Assembly (NCBI GenBank): GCA_038380435.1
Contig: JAWZYU010000025.1
Coordinates: 31,286,707 to 31,350,706, forward strand
Direction of reading: 5' to 3'
Origin: Ryuthela nishihirai
Lineage: Eukaryota > Arthropoda > Arachnida > Araneae > Heptathelidae
DNA: 64,000 bases
A program made the position numbers and the translations under genes. Positions 31,201 to 41,500 of the stretch are shown here, piece after piece. The notes under the pieces were generated by a model, which did not search any database, was not told where the DNA came from, and saw only the letters and a list, made by a program, of their open reading frames with translations. The number at the start of each line of letters is the position of its first letter. Position 1 is the stretch's first letter.

Positions 31201-31655
31201 ATGAAAATTGGTCAGGCAGGCTGTGATTCAGTTAATCTGAATGGTTGCAGTCTTGAGCAGGTGTCACAGTTTAATTATCTTGGGAGCTATGTAACAGATA
31301 ATGGTGATGTGCGGCATGAGATTAACAGACGAATAGGGATTGATGTAGGCAAAGGAGTTTGCAACCTCCTTTAAGCAGCATATTGTGCAGAGAGAGACTC
31401 CGTTGGTTTGGCCATGTTGCCCGTATGAATAATAATAGATTGGAGAATAGGGTTATGAACAGTGTGCCTAGAGGCCTCAGAAAGAAGGGGAGACCTAGGA
31501 TGCGGTGGGCAGACAAACAGGACCTTGTTAGAATTGGTGTGCAGTGGCCAGATGCAGTAGATGTAGCTCAGGATAGACTTGCTTGGAGAACTAAATTTCA
31601 CGGTCTGGTTGGCCCTCCGTAGCCCATGGCTGCTTGAGGATGATGATGATGAAGG
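28300..31655 (+). mobile_element. RTE-like LINE copy B (EN-RT, broken)
   Basis: 5' region from about 28300. EN start at 28751-28985 (ILGLQETRW); after an inserted I-like element, EN resumes with LVLGDFNAKVGR (29650-29688). About 330 bp of EN are then deleted. RT runs 29711-31290: CDNYRGISLLSVPGKVLS, QCGFRSGRGCVDQIFSLRQ, VDFKKAFDSVDRHNLW, SGVRQGCILSPFLF and the active-site box as YADDLALLA. The C-terminal tail has LRWFGHVARM and GRPRMRW (31390-31510). Frameshifts lie near 30405 and 31000, and a deletion near 31350. The 3' end is a GATGATGATGATGA repeat, usual for RTE-group elements in place of poly(A). In life it would copy its RNA at a nicked target; this copy is dead. Confidence 0.9.
29047..29527 (-). 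mobile_element. I/Nimb-like LINE, 5'-truncated, inserted in LINE copy B
   Basis: A 13-bp TSD AAAGACTTGAATG (29034-29046 and 29528-29540) flanks 481 bp. The minus strand encodes the C-terminal end of an I-like ORF2: a CCHC-like CEFCDTVLTVKHILIEYH segment and FLKFIGYFNRI before the stop at 29308. The 3' untranslated end reads TTGCCGATGCGCCATTAAAC on the minus strand, then an AAACAACC-type tail, a form I associate with I/Nimb LINEs. It was truncated on insertion. Confidence 0.85.
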
Positions 31656-32870
31656 AGAACAAACGACGAAGAAATTGGAATTAAAAAAAGAAACCCTAGA
31701 AGAGGAGATATTGGATACAAGAGAAGGACTGGGAGAGTACAAAGGACGAAAAAATTGTAATTAAGAAAATAGGAAGTCTAGAAGAGGGCATATTGAATAT
31801 AAGAGAAGTACTGGGGCAGGACAAACGACGAAAAAATTGGAGTTAAGAAAAAAGAAAATCTAGAAGAGGATATATTCTAGATAAGAGAAGGACTGGAGGA
31901 GGTCAAACGGCGAAAACATTGTAGTTAAGAAAAAAGAAAATCTAGAAGAGGACATATTGGTTATAAGAGAAGTACTGGGGCAGGACAAACGACGAAAAAA
32001 TTGGAGTTACGAAGAAAAAAATTTTAGTAGAGGACATATTCTAGATAAGAGAAAGGCTGGAGGAGGTCAAACGACGAAAAAATTGGGGTTAAGAAGAAAG
32101 AAAATCTATAAAAGGACATATGGGATATAAGAGAAGTACTGGGGAAGGACAAACGACGAAAAAATTGGAGTTAAGAAAAAAGAAAATCTGGAAGAGGACA
32201 TATTCTAAATAAGAGAAAGGCTGGATGAGGTCAAACGACGAAAACATTGGAGTTAAAAAGAAAGAAAATCTAGAAGAGGACACATTGGATATAAGAGAAG
32301 TACTGCGGCAGGACAAACGACGAAAAAATTGGAGTTACGAAGAAAAAAATTTTAGTAGAGGACATATTCTAGATAAGAGAAAGGCTGGAGGAGGTCAAAC
32401 GACGAAAAAATTGGGGTTAAGAAGAAAGAAAATCTATAAAAGGACATATGGGATATAAGAGAAGTACTGGGGAAGGACAAACGACGAAAAAATTGGAGTT
32501 AAGAAAAAAGAAAATCTGGAAGAGGACATATTCTAAATAAGAGAAAGGCTGGATGAGGTCAAACGACGAAAACATTGGAGTTAAAAAGAAAGAAAATCTA
32601 GAAGAGGACACATTGGATATAAGAGAAGTACTGGGGAAGGACAAATGACGAAAAAATTGGAGTTAAGAAAAAAGAAAATCTAGAAGAGGACATATTGGTT
32701 ATAAGAGAAGAACTGGAGCAGGACAAACGACGAAAAAATTGGAATTAAGAGAAAAGAAAATCTAGAAGAGGACATATTCGAGATAAGAGAAAGGCTGGAG
32801 GAGGTCAAACGCAAAAAAATCGGTATAAGAGAAGATAATTGCTAGATTAGAAAAAACGAGGTGAAATCGT
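31655..32870. repeat. Purine-rich ~82-bp tandem repeat with 328-bp higher-order unit
   Basis: Monomers contain GACAAACGACGAAAAAATTG, AAGAAAATCTAGAAGAGGAC and GATATAAGAGAAGTACTGGG. Two near-identical four-monomer blocks at about 31980-32307 and 32308-32635 have a 328-bp period. The top strand is strongly A/G. It starts at the 3' end of LINE copy B. Frames on either strand are periodic artefacts. Confidence 0.88.
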
Positions 32871-33179
32871 GATAAAAATAAGATCACAAATAGCGATAGT
32901 TCGAGATGAGAACGAAGAAGGTCTGAAGTAGGACAAACGCTTCATATTCGATACAAGAGAATGGTTGGAGAAGAAACGTCACTTGTTCCCACTTGTAGTC
33001 GGAAAGGTTAGGGTGCGATTCATCGAGAGAAGGGACGATGAGATGCCGAAATAACCAAGTCAGGAAAAGAGTGGCCGAAGCACTAAGGAGATCATGTTCG
33101 TAAAGTGGTTTTTCACGCTTTTTGGTTCAACATTCAACTATGAAAAACTTTTAATGATTTTCAATAGACACTAGCACCA

Positions 33180-33950
33180 GAGCAGGTTTATAGAAGGATG
33201 AGAAACGCAACGTATTCGAGAGCGTGAAGGGTTGGAGGAGAACAAACGACGTAAATTCGAGATAAGAAAAAAAAAAGGTCTAGAGGAGGACAAAGGGCGA
33301 AATTTCGAGATAAGAAAAAGGGGAGGTCTAGAGGAAGGCATATTCGAGATAGAAGGGGTGGAGGAGGACAAACGAGGAAAATTCGAAATAAGAAAAAAAA
33401 AGGTCTAGAGGAGGACAAAGGGCGAAATTTCGAGATAAGAAAAGGGGAGGTCTAGAGGAAGGCATATTCGAGATAGAAGGGGTGGAGGAGGACAAACGAG
33501 GAAAATTCGAAATAAGAAAAAAAGGAAAAAAAAGGTCTAGAGGAGGACAAAAGACGAAAATTCGAGATAAGAATAAAAAGGAGGTCTAGAAGAGGCAAAA
33601 GACGAAAATTTGAGTAAAAGGAGGGCTGGAGGAAGAGAAAACACAAAAAAGAGATACGGGAAAATAAGGGCCCAGATTAGAAGAAGCGCAGTAAATTCGT
33701 GGGAAAGATCACAAATAACGAAACTGGTGATAAGAAAAAAGATCTGAAGAAGGAGAAACGCAGCGTATTCGAAATAAGAGAATGGTTGGAGGATAAAAAA
33801 AAATGCAGTAAATTCGAGGTAAGAGAATGGCTAGAGAGTGGCAAACGACGAAAATTCGAGATAAGGTAAAAGACGAACAAAAGGACAGTCCAAAAAAAAA
33901 ATTCTAGATTGAAAAAAAGCTGGAGGAAGATAAAACGTAGCGAAGGGGGG
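33180..33950. repeat. Second purine-rich degenerate repeat array
   Basis: Related to the upstream array: GAGGACAAACGACGAAAATT and AAATTCGAGATAAGAA-like units at irregular 40-60 bp spacing. A ~120-bp block at about 33280-33400 is repeated directly after it. Between the arrays, 32870-33180 is looser sequence with scattered monomer remnants. Confidence 0.75.
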
Positions 33951-34140
33951 AAAAGAGCAGAGCTAGCGACGGACGCTCAAAACCGCTGCGGTGGAAGCGA
34001 GGAGGCGCGCGGCGTGTGAAAGTGCGGCAACTTGCGTGCTGCCGCGAGAAACGTCGAAGCAAATAGAACGGAGGTAGTGTGGGAGCGCCTTCGCCTTATT
34101 TGGAAATAAACAGGGTCGAAGCGCTGGAAGGCTTTTTTTT
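33951..34140. promoter_or_regulatory. CpG-rich patch, candidate promoter or 5' exon
   Basis: GC- and CpG-rich unique sequence (GAGGCGCGCGGCGTGTGAAA, TGCTGCCGCGAGAAACGTCG) directly after AT-rich purine repeats. No ATG-initiated frame of note and no clear splice donor. The call rests on composition alone. Confidence 0.2.
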
Positions 34141-34704
34141 TGGGTTGCTTAGCTACTGACCTCGTTACGGATTATCTGAACTCGTTTTTTGCAACGCATT
34201 GTCTGCCTTGGTGACAGACTGTCGAAGTGGTACACTTCACTCCCATTTCTCTGCGGTTTCCACTAGTGTGCAGAAGCGGGCACAATATTGCGGTCAGGCG
34301 TGAAAAAAGGGAATAAAATTGCTGCGTTAAACTCTAAGCCGAGGTTAAGAGAACGTTTATTGGCCGTGACACGGGCTCTTTTTTTCCATTCACACGAACA
34401 CGTTTTGATTAAAATGAGGAATTTTTCTTTATTAATGCTGATAAAGATAGGAAGAGAAAACCGACGATTTCAAATAAGGGCAACGTTTTTTTTTGCTGGA
34501 TTAGGTGGATGCTTTTCGTGTCCTAAAAAGGCGGAAACATTTATGGTGTTTTGTGCTCTTATTGACACCCAGTACACGAGTTGTTTGTTGATAACTCTTT
34601 CGTGTGCATTTGGATTAATTACGAAATTAAAACTGTCTGAATTGGGCAAAGTGTCTTTTGAGTTTTGTAAGACGTGTTGGTAGTATTTGAATTAACATTA
34701 ATGC
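34141..34704. other. Unassigned stretch with a 131-codon frame
   Basis: The plus frame at 34288-34683 has no recognisable domain and low-complexity lysine/arginine-rich content. I do not call it a gene. Confidence 0.4.
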
Positions 34705-34715
34705 CTGATATTCAT

Positions 34716-35081
34716 GGGGCGGGGGTGGCCAGGCTCGTAATCTGCAGTTCCCAGGTTCGAGTTCCAGCTAGGTCAGCGTTGAGATTTATCTCCGCAAAAC
34801 TCCCCGCCCTGCCTACGGTCAGTAGGGGACACCGATGGGTTTGGAAAGACCGCCGCCCGTCGGATAAGACGTTAAGTCGTGGTCCCGTGTGCGGGAGAGC
34901 CATACCCTGTGAACGTTAAAAACACGCTGGATGGTCTTGACGGGAGGCTACCATCTGTCTCCCAACAGATGTTCCAGTGGGTCTCCTCCCCCAACCTTCT
35001 CTGAGCCTTCGGGGTCCATGTGACCTGGCCATTTAGCTCATGGTGTGCAAAAAAGTAAGTCAGAGGTAAAACAACCCAACT
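34716..35081 (+). mobile_element. SINE1 copy with box A deleted
   Basis: An 11-bp TSD CTGATATTCAT (34705-34715 and 35082-35092). The head lacks CTCAGTCGGTAGCGCGC, so box A is gone and the copy is transcriptionally weak or dead (inference). Confidence 0.92.
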
Positions 35082-35156
35082 CTGATATTCATATGGAGCA
35101 GGAATGTATTAGCTCATGTCGAAGATTTAGTTCAATGAGAGCCAAGGGTCCAAACG

Positions 35157-35285
35157 TCTGGCAACCTTCGTGTCACGTGACACGAAGGTTGCCAGATTAC
35201 TAATTTCTAAAAAAAATCGTTGCCAGATATTTTTTCTGAATTCTGTAATCAACCATAGTGTTCGGATATTTTTTTTGAGCGACTA
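35157..35285. mobile_element. Tc1/mariner-type MITE, half copy
   Basis: The central palindrome (CGTGTCACGTGACACGAAGG) and the right arm to TTTTTTTGAGCGACTA, with TA following. The left arm is missing. Confidence 0.88.
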
Positions 35286-35287
35286 TA

Positions 35288-35470
35288 CAGGGTATGGATC
35301 TCTCGTACACAGGCCGCGACTTACCGTCCCATCCGATGGACGGCTCACTCTCTTAGCTCATCGGTGTGCCATACTGAGAGAGAGCACACCTATGGTGGAG
35401 AGATTTGCGGAGAAAAATCTGAATGCTGGCCCAGGCGGAATTCAAACTTGGGAACCGTAATCTGCGGTTA
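35288..35470 (-). mobile_element. SINE1, old diverged body and head fragment
   Basis: CAGGGTATGGATCTCTCGTA to GGAACCGTAATCTGCGG. The tail side is cut by the MITE remnant. A C-run lies near 35500-35512. Confidence 0.7.
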
Positions 35471-35653
35471 GGCAGAACCGCAGATTCTGGGGAAAATCTC
35501 CCCCCCCCCCCCAGAAGATTAGTAGAATAAGTTTTCGCCTTACGAACAAGGAACTTAAAAAGCTTAAAACTTAAGAACTTAAAAGTTTATTTCATTTCAC
35601 TTGAGAAAGAATGGCTACATTTCTAACACGTCAGATGTGGAAACAAAGTTTGG

Positions 35654-36036
35654 GTTGGGTTGTTTTACCTCTGAGCGGCACTTTTTTGCACACCATGGTC
35701 TAAATGGCCAGGTCACATGGACCGCGAAGGCTCAGAGAAGGTTGGGGAGGGGACCCACTGGAACATCTGTTGGGAAACAGATGGTAGCCTCCCGTCAAGG
35801 CCATCCAGCGTGTTCTTCAACGTGCGTAGTGTATGTCTCTCCCGCACACGGGCCACGGCTTAACGTCCCATCCGACGGACGGCGGCCTTTCCAAGCCCAT
35901 CGGTGTCCCGTACTGACCGTGGGCAGGGCAGGGAATTTTGCGGAGATAAATCTCAACGCTGACCCAGCTGGGACTCGAACCTGGGAACTACAGATTACGA
36001 GCCTGGCGCGCTACCGACTGAGCCACCCCCGCCCCA
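35654..36036 (-). mobile_element. SINE1 full-length copy
   Basis: TSD GAAACAAAGTTTGG (35640-35653 and 36037-36050); the last bases may overlap the SINE tail. Confidence 0.93.
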
Positions 36037-36050
36037 GAAACAAAGTTTGG

Positions 36051-36467
36051 ACAATATAGTTTTCACCACGTGAAACGCAAAAGGAAAATGAATAACGTCA
36101 CAAGAGTACAGTTTTCACCACACGACAGCGACACTTTCCTAGTTTTATATAAAGTGCCGCACACGAATCACTTTTTTACAAGACCTGAAAGATCGCACCG
36201 TCTGTGCTGTAAAAGCAATGTCGGCAAACGAAATGAAAAACGTTCCGTTTTTCATTACAGCCTAAAAATCTAATGTCGTTTTCCGTTATAGCAAAAATTA
36301 AATTCGTTTTAACGTTATGCCAAAATATTTTTAGTAAATGCAAAATAATCATTTTTACTTTATATAAATATATATATAATATGCAGTAGCGTCGTCCAGC
36401 GGTTCGCCCAGTTCAATAAATCCACTTGTTAAAAAACAAATAATTGGAAAAAAGGAAAATAATCGGT
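36051..36467. other. Unassigned AT-rich stretch
   Basis: No element recognised. Contains a TATATA run near 36360-36380. Confidence 0.5.
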
Positions 36468-36852
36468 ATTTGGGTTGTTTTGCCTCTGAGCGGCACTTTT
36501 TTGCACACCATGGGCTAAATGTCCAGGTCACAAGGACCCCGAAGGCTCACAGAAGGCTGGGGGAGGGGACCCACTGGAACAGTTGTTGGGAGACAGATGG
36601 TAGCCTTCCGTCAAGGCCATCCAGCATGTTCTTTAACGTGCACAGGGTATGGCTCTCCCGCACACGGAGCCACAGCTTAACGTCCCATCCGACGGACGGC
36701 GGCCTTTCCAAGCCCATCGGTGTCCCCTACTGACCGTAGGCAGGGCGGGGAATTTTGCGGAGATAAATCTCAACACTGGCCCAACTGGGACTCGAACCTG
36801 GGAACTGCAGATTACGAGCCTGGCGCCCTACCGACCGAGCCACCCCCGCCCC
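36468..36852 (-). mobile_element. SINE1 full-length copy
   Basis: Antisense. The box A complement is altered (CGCCCTACCGACCGAGCCA). No clear TSD. Confidence 0.9.
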
Positions 36853-37401
36853 TTCGCCCTATTGTAATTGCCCTGTTTTCCTTCTGCATGAATGGAGACT
36901 CTTTTTCTTTTCCACGGCAGCTCTTTATCTGGCTATTACAAAGCCTTTTCTCTGAGCGCCAGTTGCGAAGAAGGTGGCTGAGACAGATGCTTTGCAAATT
37001 CTTTTGGAAAAGAAAAAATCTGAAATGTATCAACACAAAAACAATGAAAGTAATGAAATAATTAAATTAATTTTTCCGTTATTTGTTACGTTTCATCGTT
37101 ATAAATATTCTGAAATTCCGTTAATGTGTTTCATAATGTTATTCAAAAATCTTTTCGTTATTGCGTTAATTCGTTGCGTTACAGTAACCTTTTCCAACAC
37201 TGTTATAAAGGCATCACACCTCAAATGTGTGGCAACGCATTTACTGGCATTTGAATACCGGATGGACATTGCAAAATCGACAAATGGTGCTGAGGATGAA
37301 ATACTATAAACTTTTTGAGCTACTTGTTCATATGATGAAAGCTCTATTCTCCAAATTTTGTTTCATTTCGTCATGGAACATGTTTGAAATGTCCCGGATA
37401 G
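36853..37401. other. Unassigned unique sequence
   Basis: A 111-codon plus frame (36974-37309) has no recognised motif; no repeat seen. Confidence 0.4.
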
Positions 37402-38870
37402 GGGACGGGGGTGGCTCAATCGGCAACGCGCCAGGCTCGTAATCTGCAGTTCCCAGGTTGGAGTCTCAGTTGGGTCAGCATTGAGTTTTGTCTCCACAAA
37501 ACTCCAGCCGTGCCCACGGTCAGTAGCGGGGCACAAATGGGCTTGGAAAGGGCGTCGTTCGTCGGATGAGACGTTAAGCCGTGGCTCCGTGTGCGGGAGA
37601 GCCATACCCTGTGCACGTTTACGGATACACTGGGCGTCCTTGAAGGGACGCTACCCATCTGTCTCTTAACAGCTCTCGGGGGCGGGGGTGGCTCAGTCGG
37701 TAGCGCTCCAGGCTCGTAATCTGTAGTTCCCAGGTTCGAGTCCCAGCTGGGTCAGCGTTGAGATTTATCTCCGCAAAATTCCCCGCCCTACCCACGGTCA
37801 GTAGGGGACACAGATGGGCTTGGAAAGGCCGCCGTCCGTCGGATGGGACTTTAAGCCGTGGTCCCGTGTGCGGGAGAGTCATACCCTGTGCACGTTAAAG
37901 AACACGCTGGATGGCCTTGACGGGAGGCTACCATCTGTCTCCCAACAGCTGTTCCAGTGGGTCCCCTCCCCCAACCTTCTCTGAGCCTTCGGGGTCCATG
38001 TGACCTGGCCATTTAGCCGATGGTGTGCAAAAAAGTGCCGCTCAGAGGTAAAACAACCCAACGTTCAAGAACACGCTGGATGGCCTTGACGGGAGGCTAC
38101 CATCTGTCTCCCAACAGCTGTTCCAGTGGGTCCCTTCCCCCAACCTTCTCTGAGCCTTCGGGGTCCATGTGACCTTTCCATTTAGCCCATGGTGTGGAAA
38201 AAAGTGCCGCTCAGAGGTAAAACAACCCAACGTTCAAGAACACACTGGATGGCCTTGACGGGAGGCTACCATCTGTCTTCCAACAGCTGTTCCAGTGGGT
38301 CCCCTCCCCCAACTTTCTCTGAGCCTTCGGGGTCCATGTCACCTGGACATTTAGCCCATGGTGTGCAAAAAAGTGCCGCTCAGAGGTAAAACAACCCAAC
38401 GTTCAAGAACACGCTGGATGGCCTTGATGGGAGGCTACCATCTGTCTCCCAACAGCTGTTCCAGTGGGTCCCCTCCCCCAACCTTCTCTGAGCCTTCGGG
38501 GTCCATGTGACCTGGCCATTTAGCCCATGGTGTGCAAAAAAGTGCCGCTCAGAGGTAAAACAACCCAACGTTCAAGAACACACTGGATGGCCTTGACGGG
38601 AGGCTACCATCTGTCTCCCAACAGCTGTTCCAGTGGGTCCCCTCCCCCAACCTTCTCTGAGCCTTCGGGGTCCATGTGACCTGGCCATTTAGCCCATGGT
38701 GTGCAAAAAAGTGCCGCTCAGAGGTAAAACAACCCAACCCAACTTAACAGCTCTCCAATGGGTCCCATACCCCCCAACCTTCTCTGAGCCCTTGGGGTTC
38801 TTGTTACCTGATCATTTAGCCATTTGTGTGCAAAAAAAGTGCTGCTCAGAAGTAAACAAAAACAACTTTT
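37402..38870 (+). mobile_element. Old SINE1 copy hosting a younger insertion
   Basis: Diverged head and body at 37402-37677; the tail resumes at 38743-38870 (AGCTCTCCAATGGGTCCC to AGTGCTGCTCAGAAGT). The younger SINE1 array lies between. Confidence 0.85.
37678..38742 (+). mobile_element. SINE1 with fivefold tandem 3' module
   Basis: A complete SINE1 (37678-38062) is followed by four further copies of its last 169 bp (about 38063-38231, 38232-38400, 38401-38569, 38570-38742). Each begins GTTCAAGAACACNCTGGATGG and ends AAACAACCCAAC. A single 13-bp TSD CTTAACAGCTCTC brackets the whole 1065 bp (37665-37677 and 38743-38755). The repeats differ at a few bases, so they are not assembly copies of one unit. 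Confidence 0.95.
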
Positions 38871-39007
38871 CTTGGAATCCTGTACTAAAGGCAGATTTGA
38901 TTATTATTTCTTTGTTGCATTATTTTAGAAAACTTCTGAAGAAGCACTTTTTTTTTGTTTCGAAATATTAGAAATTTAAATTATGACTGAGTCAGAGTCC
39001 ATCCAAT

Positions 39008-39480
39008 AGGGGGCGAGGGTGGCTCAGTCGGTAGTGCGCCAGGCTCGTAATCTGTAGTTCCCAGGTTCGAGTCCCAGCTGGATAAGCGTTGAGATTTATC
39101 TCCGCAAAATTCCCCGCCCTGCCCACGGTCAGTAGGGGACACCGATGGGCTTGGAAAGGCCGCCGTCCGTCGGATGGGACGTTAAGCCGCGGCTCCGTGT
39201 GCGGGAGAGCCATACCCTGTGTACATTAAAGAACACGCTGGATGGCCTTGACGGGAGACTACCATCTGTCTCCCAACAGCTATTCCAGTGGGTCCCCTCC
39301 CCCAACCTTCTCTGAGCCTTCGGGGTCCATGTGACCTGGCCATTTAGCCCATTGTGTGCAAAAAAGTGCCGCTCAGAGGTAAAACAACCCAACCCAAGCC
39401 TTCGGGGTCCATGTGACCTGGCCATTTAGCCCATGGTGTGCAAAAAAGTGCCGCTCAGAGGAAAAACAACCCAACCCAAA
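39008..39480 (+). mobile_element. SINE1 with duplicated tail
   Basis: A 10-bp TSD TCCATCCAAT (38998-39007 and 39481-39490). The last ~84 bp, from GCCTTCGGGGTCCATGTGAC, are repeated once inside the TSDs. Confidence 0.94.
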
Positions 39481-39490
39481 TCCATCCAAT

Positions 39491-39777
39491 GACTGCGCCT
39501 TTGCTGTGTTTCCTCAATTTCTTCCTTCTTTTAAACAGAGATGGCCCAACTTAAACTTAGTGAAGAACTACTAGAAAAATAACTACATTGTTAAAGTGCC
39601 GCAAAAGAATTCTACCTAAAGGCGACGGTACATTTTAAAGGAATCAATATATAAAAAACAAAAATATACTCTTTTAAAGAGTACCATGAATTGGTGTTTT
39701 ATGCACCTAAAAATATTCGGTCAAATCTGGAATGGGCCAGAGTCAGTATATTGATATGTTTTCAGATTCAGTATAAA
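39491..39777. other. Unassigned AT-rich sequence
   Basis: A weak dispersed motif near 39710-39770 (GTCAAATCTGGAATGGGCCA) resembles sequence near 6460-6500 and 46725-46760. Nothing else seen. Confidence 0.4.
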
Positions 39778-39983
39778 AAAAAAATAAATAAATACCCCCT
39801 CAAGCAGCTGCTTGCCACAGAGGTCTGACAGGAGCCTGTCAGTTTATATGCCACAGTAGAAGATCTGAGAGAATGGCAGGACCTCAGCAGAAAACAACAC
39901 GAACATCCATGCCTTACCCGGGGCTCGAACCCAGGTCCCGTAGATCAGTAGCCAAGCGCACTAACCACTCGGCCACGGGAGCA
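39778..39983 (-). mobile_element. SINE2 copy
   Basis: Antisense, full length; the head end lost a few bases (CCACGGGAGCAG). The flanks share TATAAAAAAAAA. Confidence 0.9.
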
Positions 39984-40109
39984 GAATATAAAAAAAAAAT
40001 ATGCAAGAAGCGTTCGTGCACCAACTTATGCAGAATCTGAGTATTGTTTTGTATGGAAATCTCTAAACAAAAATAAATAAAAATATAAGTTTTAGATAAA
40101 TGAGATCAT

Positions 40110-40401
40110 AGACAATGCTGTACAAAAACTGTGGACAAAGGCCACTGCATGTAGATGTCATATGCCCGGACGTCTAAATTCGTGGAGTTCGTCGCTACTG
40201 TGTGATAGAATCTGTCCGTTGGCGGGACCAGTCGTAGAGGCGGGAAGTGATCTCTACATTTGTTAGTTTGTGTCAGCGGCAATAGATGCTGACCCAGTTC
40301 GTGCTTCGTCTTTATGACGCTGATCACGTTCTCACGCTCTGTAGTTGGCTCGCGGCTAACATAAAAACGAACAAGTGAATTTAGTGTTGTTCTGAGTTAT
40401 A
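40110..40401 (+). promoter_or_regulatory. Unique GC-richer sequence upstream of candidate exon
   Basis: Non-repetitive and moderately CpG-containing (GTCCGTTGGCGGGACCAGTC, GAGGCGGGAAGTG). A TATA-like CATAAAAACG lies near 40360, about 40 bp before the candidate ATG. Composition and position are the only support. Confidence 0.25.
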
Positions 40402-40442
40402 ATGGGAAATAAATGCATGAGTAATGGGGAGGAAAAGAAAGG
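40402..40442 (+). CDS. Candidate first coding exon of an N-acylated protein
   Basis: An ATG with A at -3 and G at +4 opens a short frame M-G-N-K-C-M-S-N-G-E-E-K-K that runs into GG followed by GTAAGC at 40443-40448, a good splice donor. M-G-N-K-C is an N-myristoylation site with a palmitoylatable cysteine, as at the start of several membrane-tethered signalling proteins including Src-type kinases, whose first exons can be short. The ~290 bp upstream (40110-40400) are unique, GC-richer and SINE-free, as expected for a promoter/5' untranslated region. No second exon is seen; it would lie beyond the satellite or outside the window. The exon is short and chance is possible. No family is named. 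Confidence 0.3.
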
Positions 40443-40649
40443 GTAAGCAATGGAAGAGGAAGATGACAAGGAAATGAAAGGAAAGAAAGAGATTGCTTCA
40501 ACAATACCGTTCCAGAGATGACGTCACAAGAAACAAAAGAATGCAATAGTAACGAAGGAAATTCATCTTGATTATCATTTTCTTTAAAGTTAACTGTACG
40601 AATTGTATGCAAAATTTTCTTTACACGTATCTAGAATAGAGGTTTTTAC

Positions 40650-41500
40650 TTCTATATGATTCAAAACACATCGAAAACCGAGATTAACCACAATTTATAC
40701 ATTTCAGTAACTATATTCATCATTTACTGAGATGAATGTAAAGAATGGATTGTAACCGAAATGTGTGCGATTTGTTTAATCTCTATTTGAAATGTCATTT
40801 ACATAAATTTCAGAGATGGAACAAACCTACATCTCAAACAGAGATTAAACGAACCGATATCATTTGCGCAATCTGAAGCAGAGATTAAACAATTCTTCTT
40901 AGTTTACATTCATCTCCAATAAAGATTAAACAAACCTACATCTTTCAGATACATCTGAAAAACAGAGATTGAACCAACCACTGTGTGATTTACATACATC
41001 ACAGAGATTAAGCAAACCTACATCTTTTACATACATTTCAAACACAGATCAAACAACCTGTGTGATTTACATACATGACAGAGATTAAGCAAACCTACAT
41101 CATTTACATATATCTCATACACAGTGATCAAATAAAAAACCAGTGTGATATACACTCATTGCGTAGAATAAACAAACCTACATCTTTTAAATATATCTGA
41201 AACAAAAATTAAACAAACGTGTGCGATTTGCTCACAACACAGAGATTAAACAAACCTGGATTATTTACACATACCTCAGATTTTAAATCAACATACTCCA
41301 TTTGCGTACATCTCAAAATAAGGATTAAACAAACTTACTTCATTTATTGACTGAGAGATATCTTCGAACAACGAACCCACATTATTTACATACATCTCAT
41401 AAAAGGTCATGCAAACTTACTTCTGTTTCTAAAATGCATTTAGAACACAGATTGAATATATCATTTACATGTATCAAGAATAGAGATTAAATAAATCATT
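40650..41500. repeat. Degenerate satellite edge (~41-bp monomers)
   Basis: Imperfect monomers of the form CAGAGATTAAACAAACCTAC plus ATCATTTACATACATCTCAA, about 41 bp, strongly diverged. They grade into the homogeneous array. Confidence 0.85.

Noticed and set aside
31579..32458. Charged, lysine/glutamate-rich frames in the purine-rich array as a structural protein
   Set aside because: Frames break and restart with the 82-bp repeat, and the peptide composition follows from the A/G-rich strand.
34288..34683. 131-codon plus frame as a gene
   Set aside because: No domain recognised, and it sits between repeats and a SINE without a convincing promoter.
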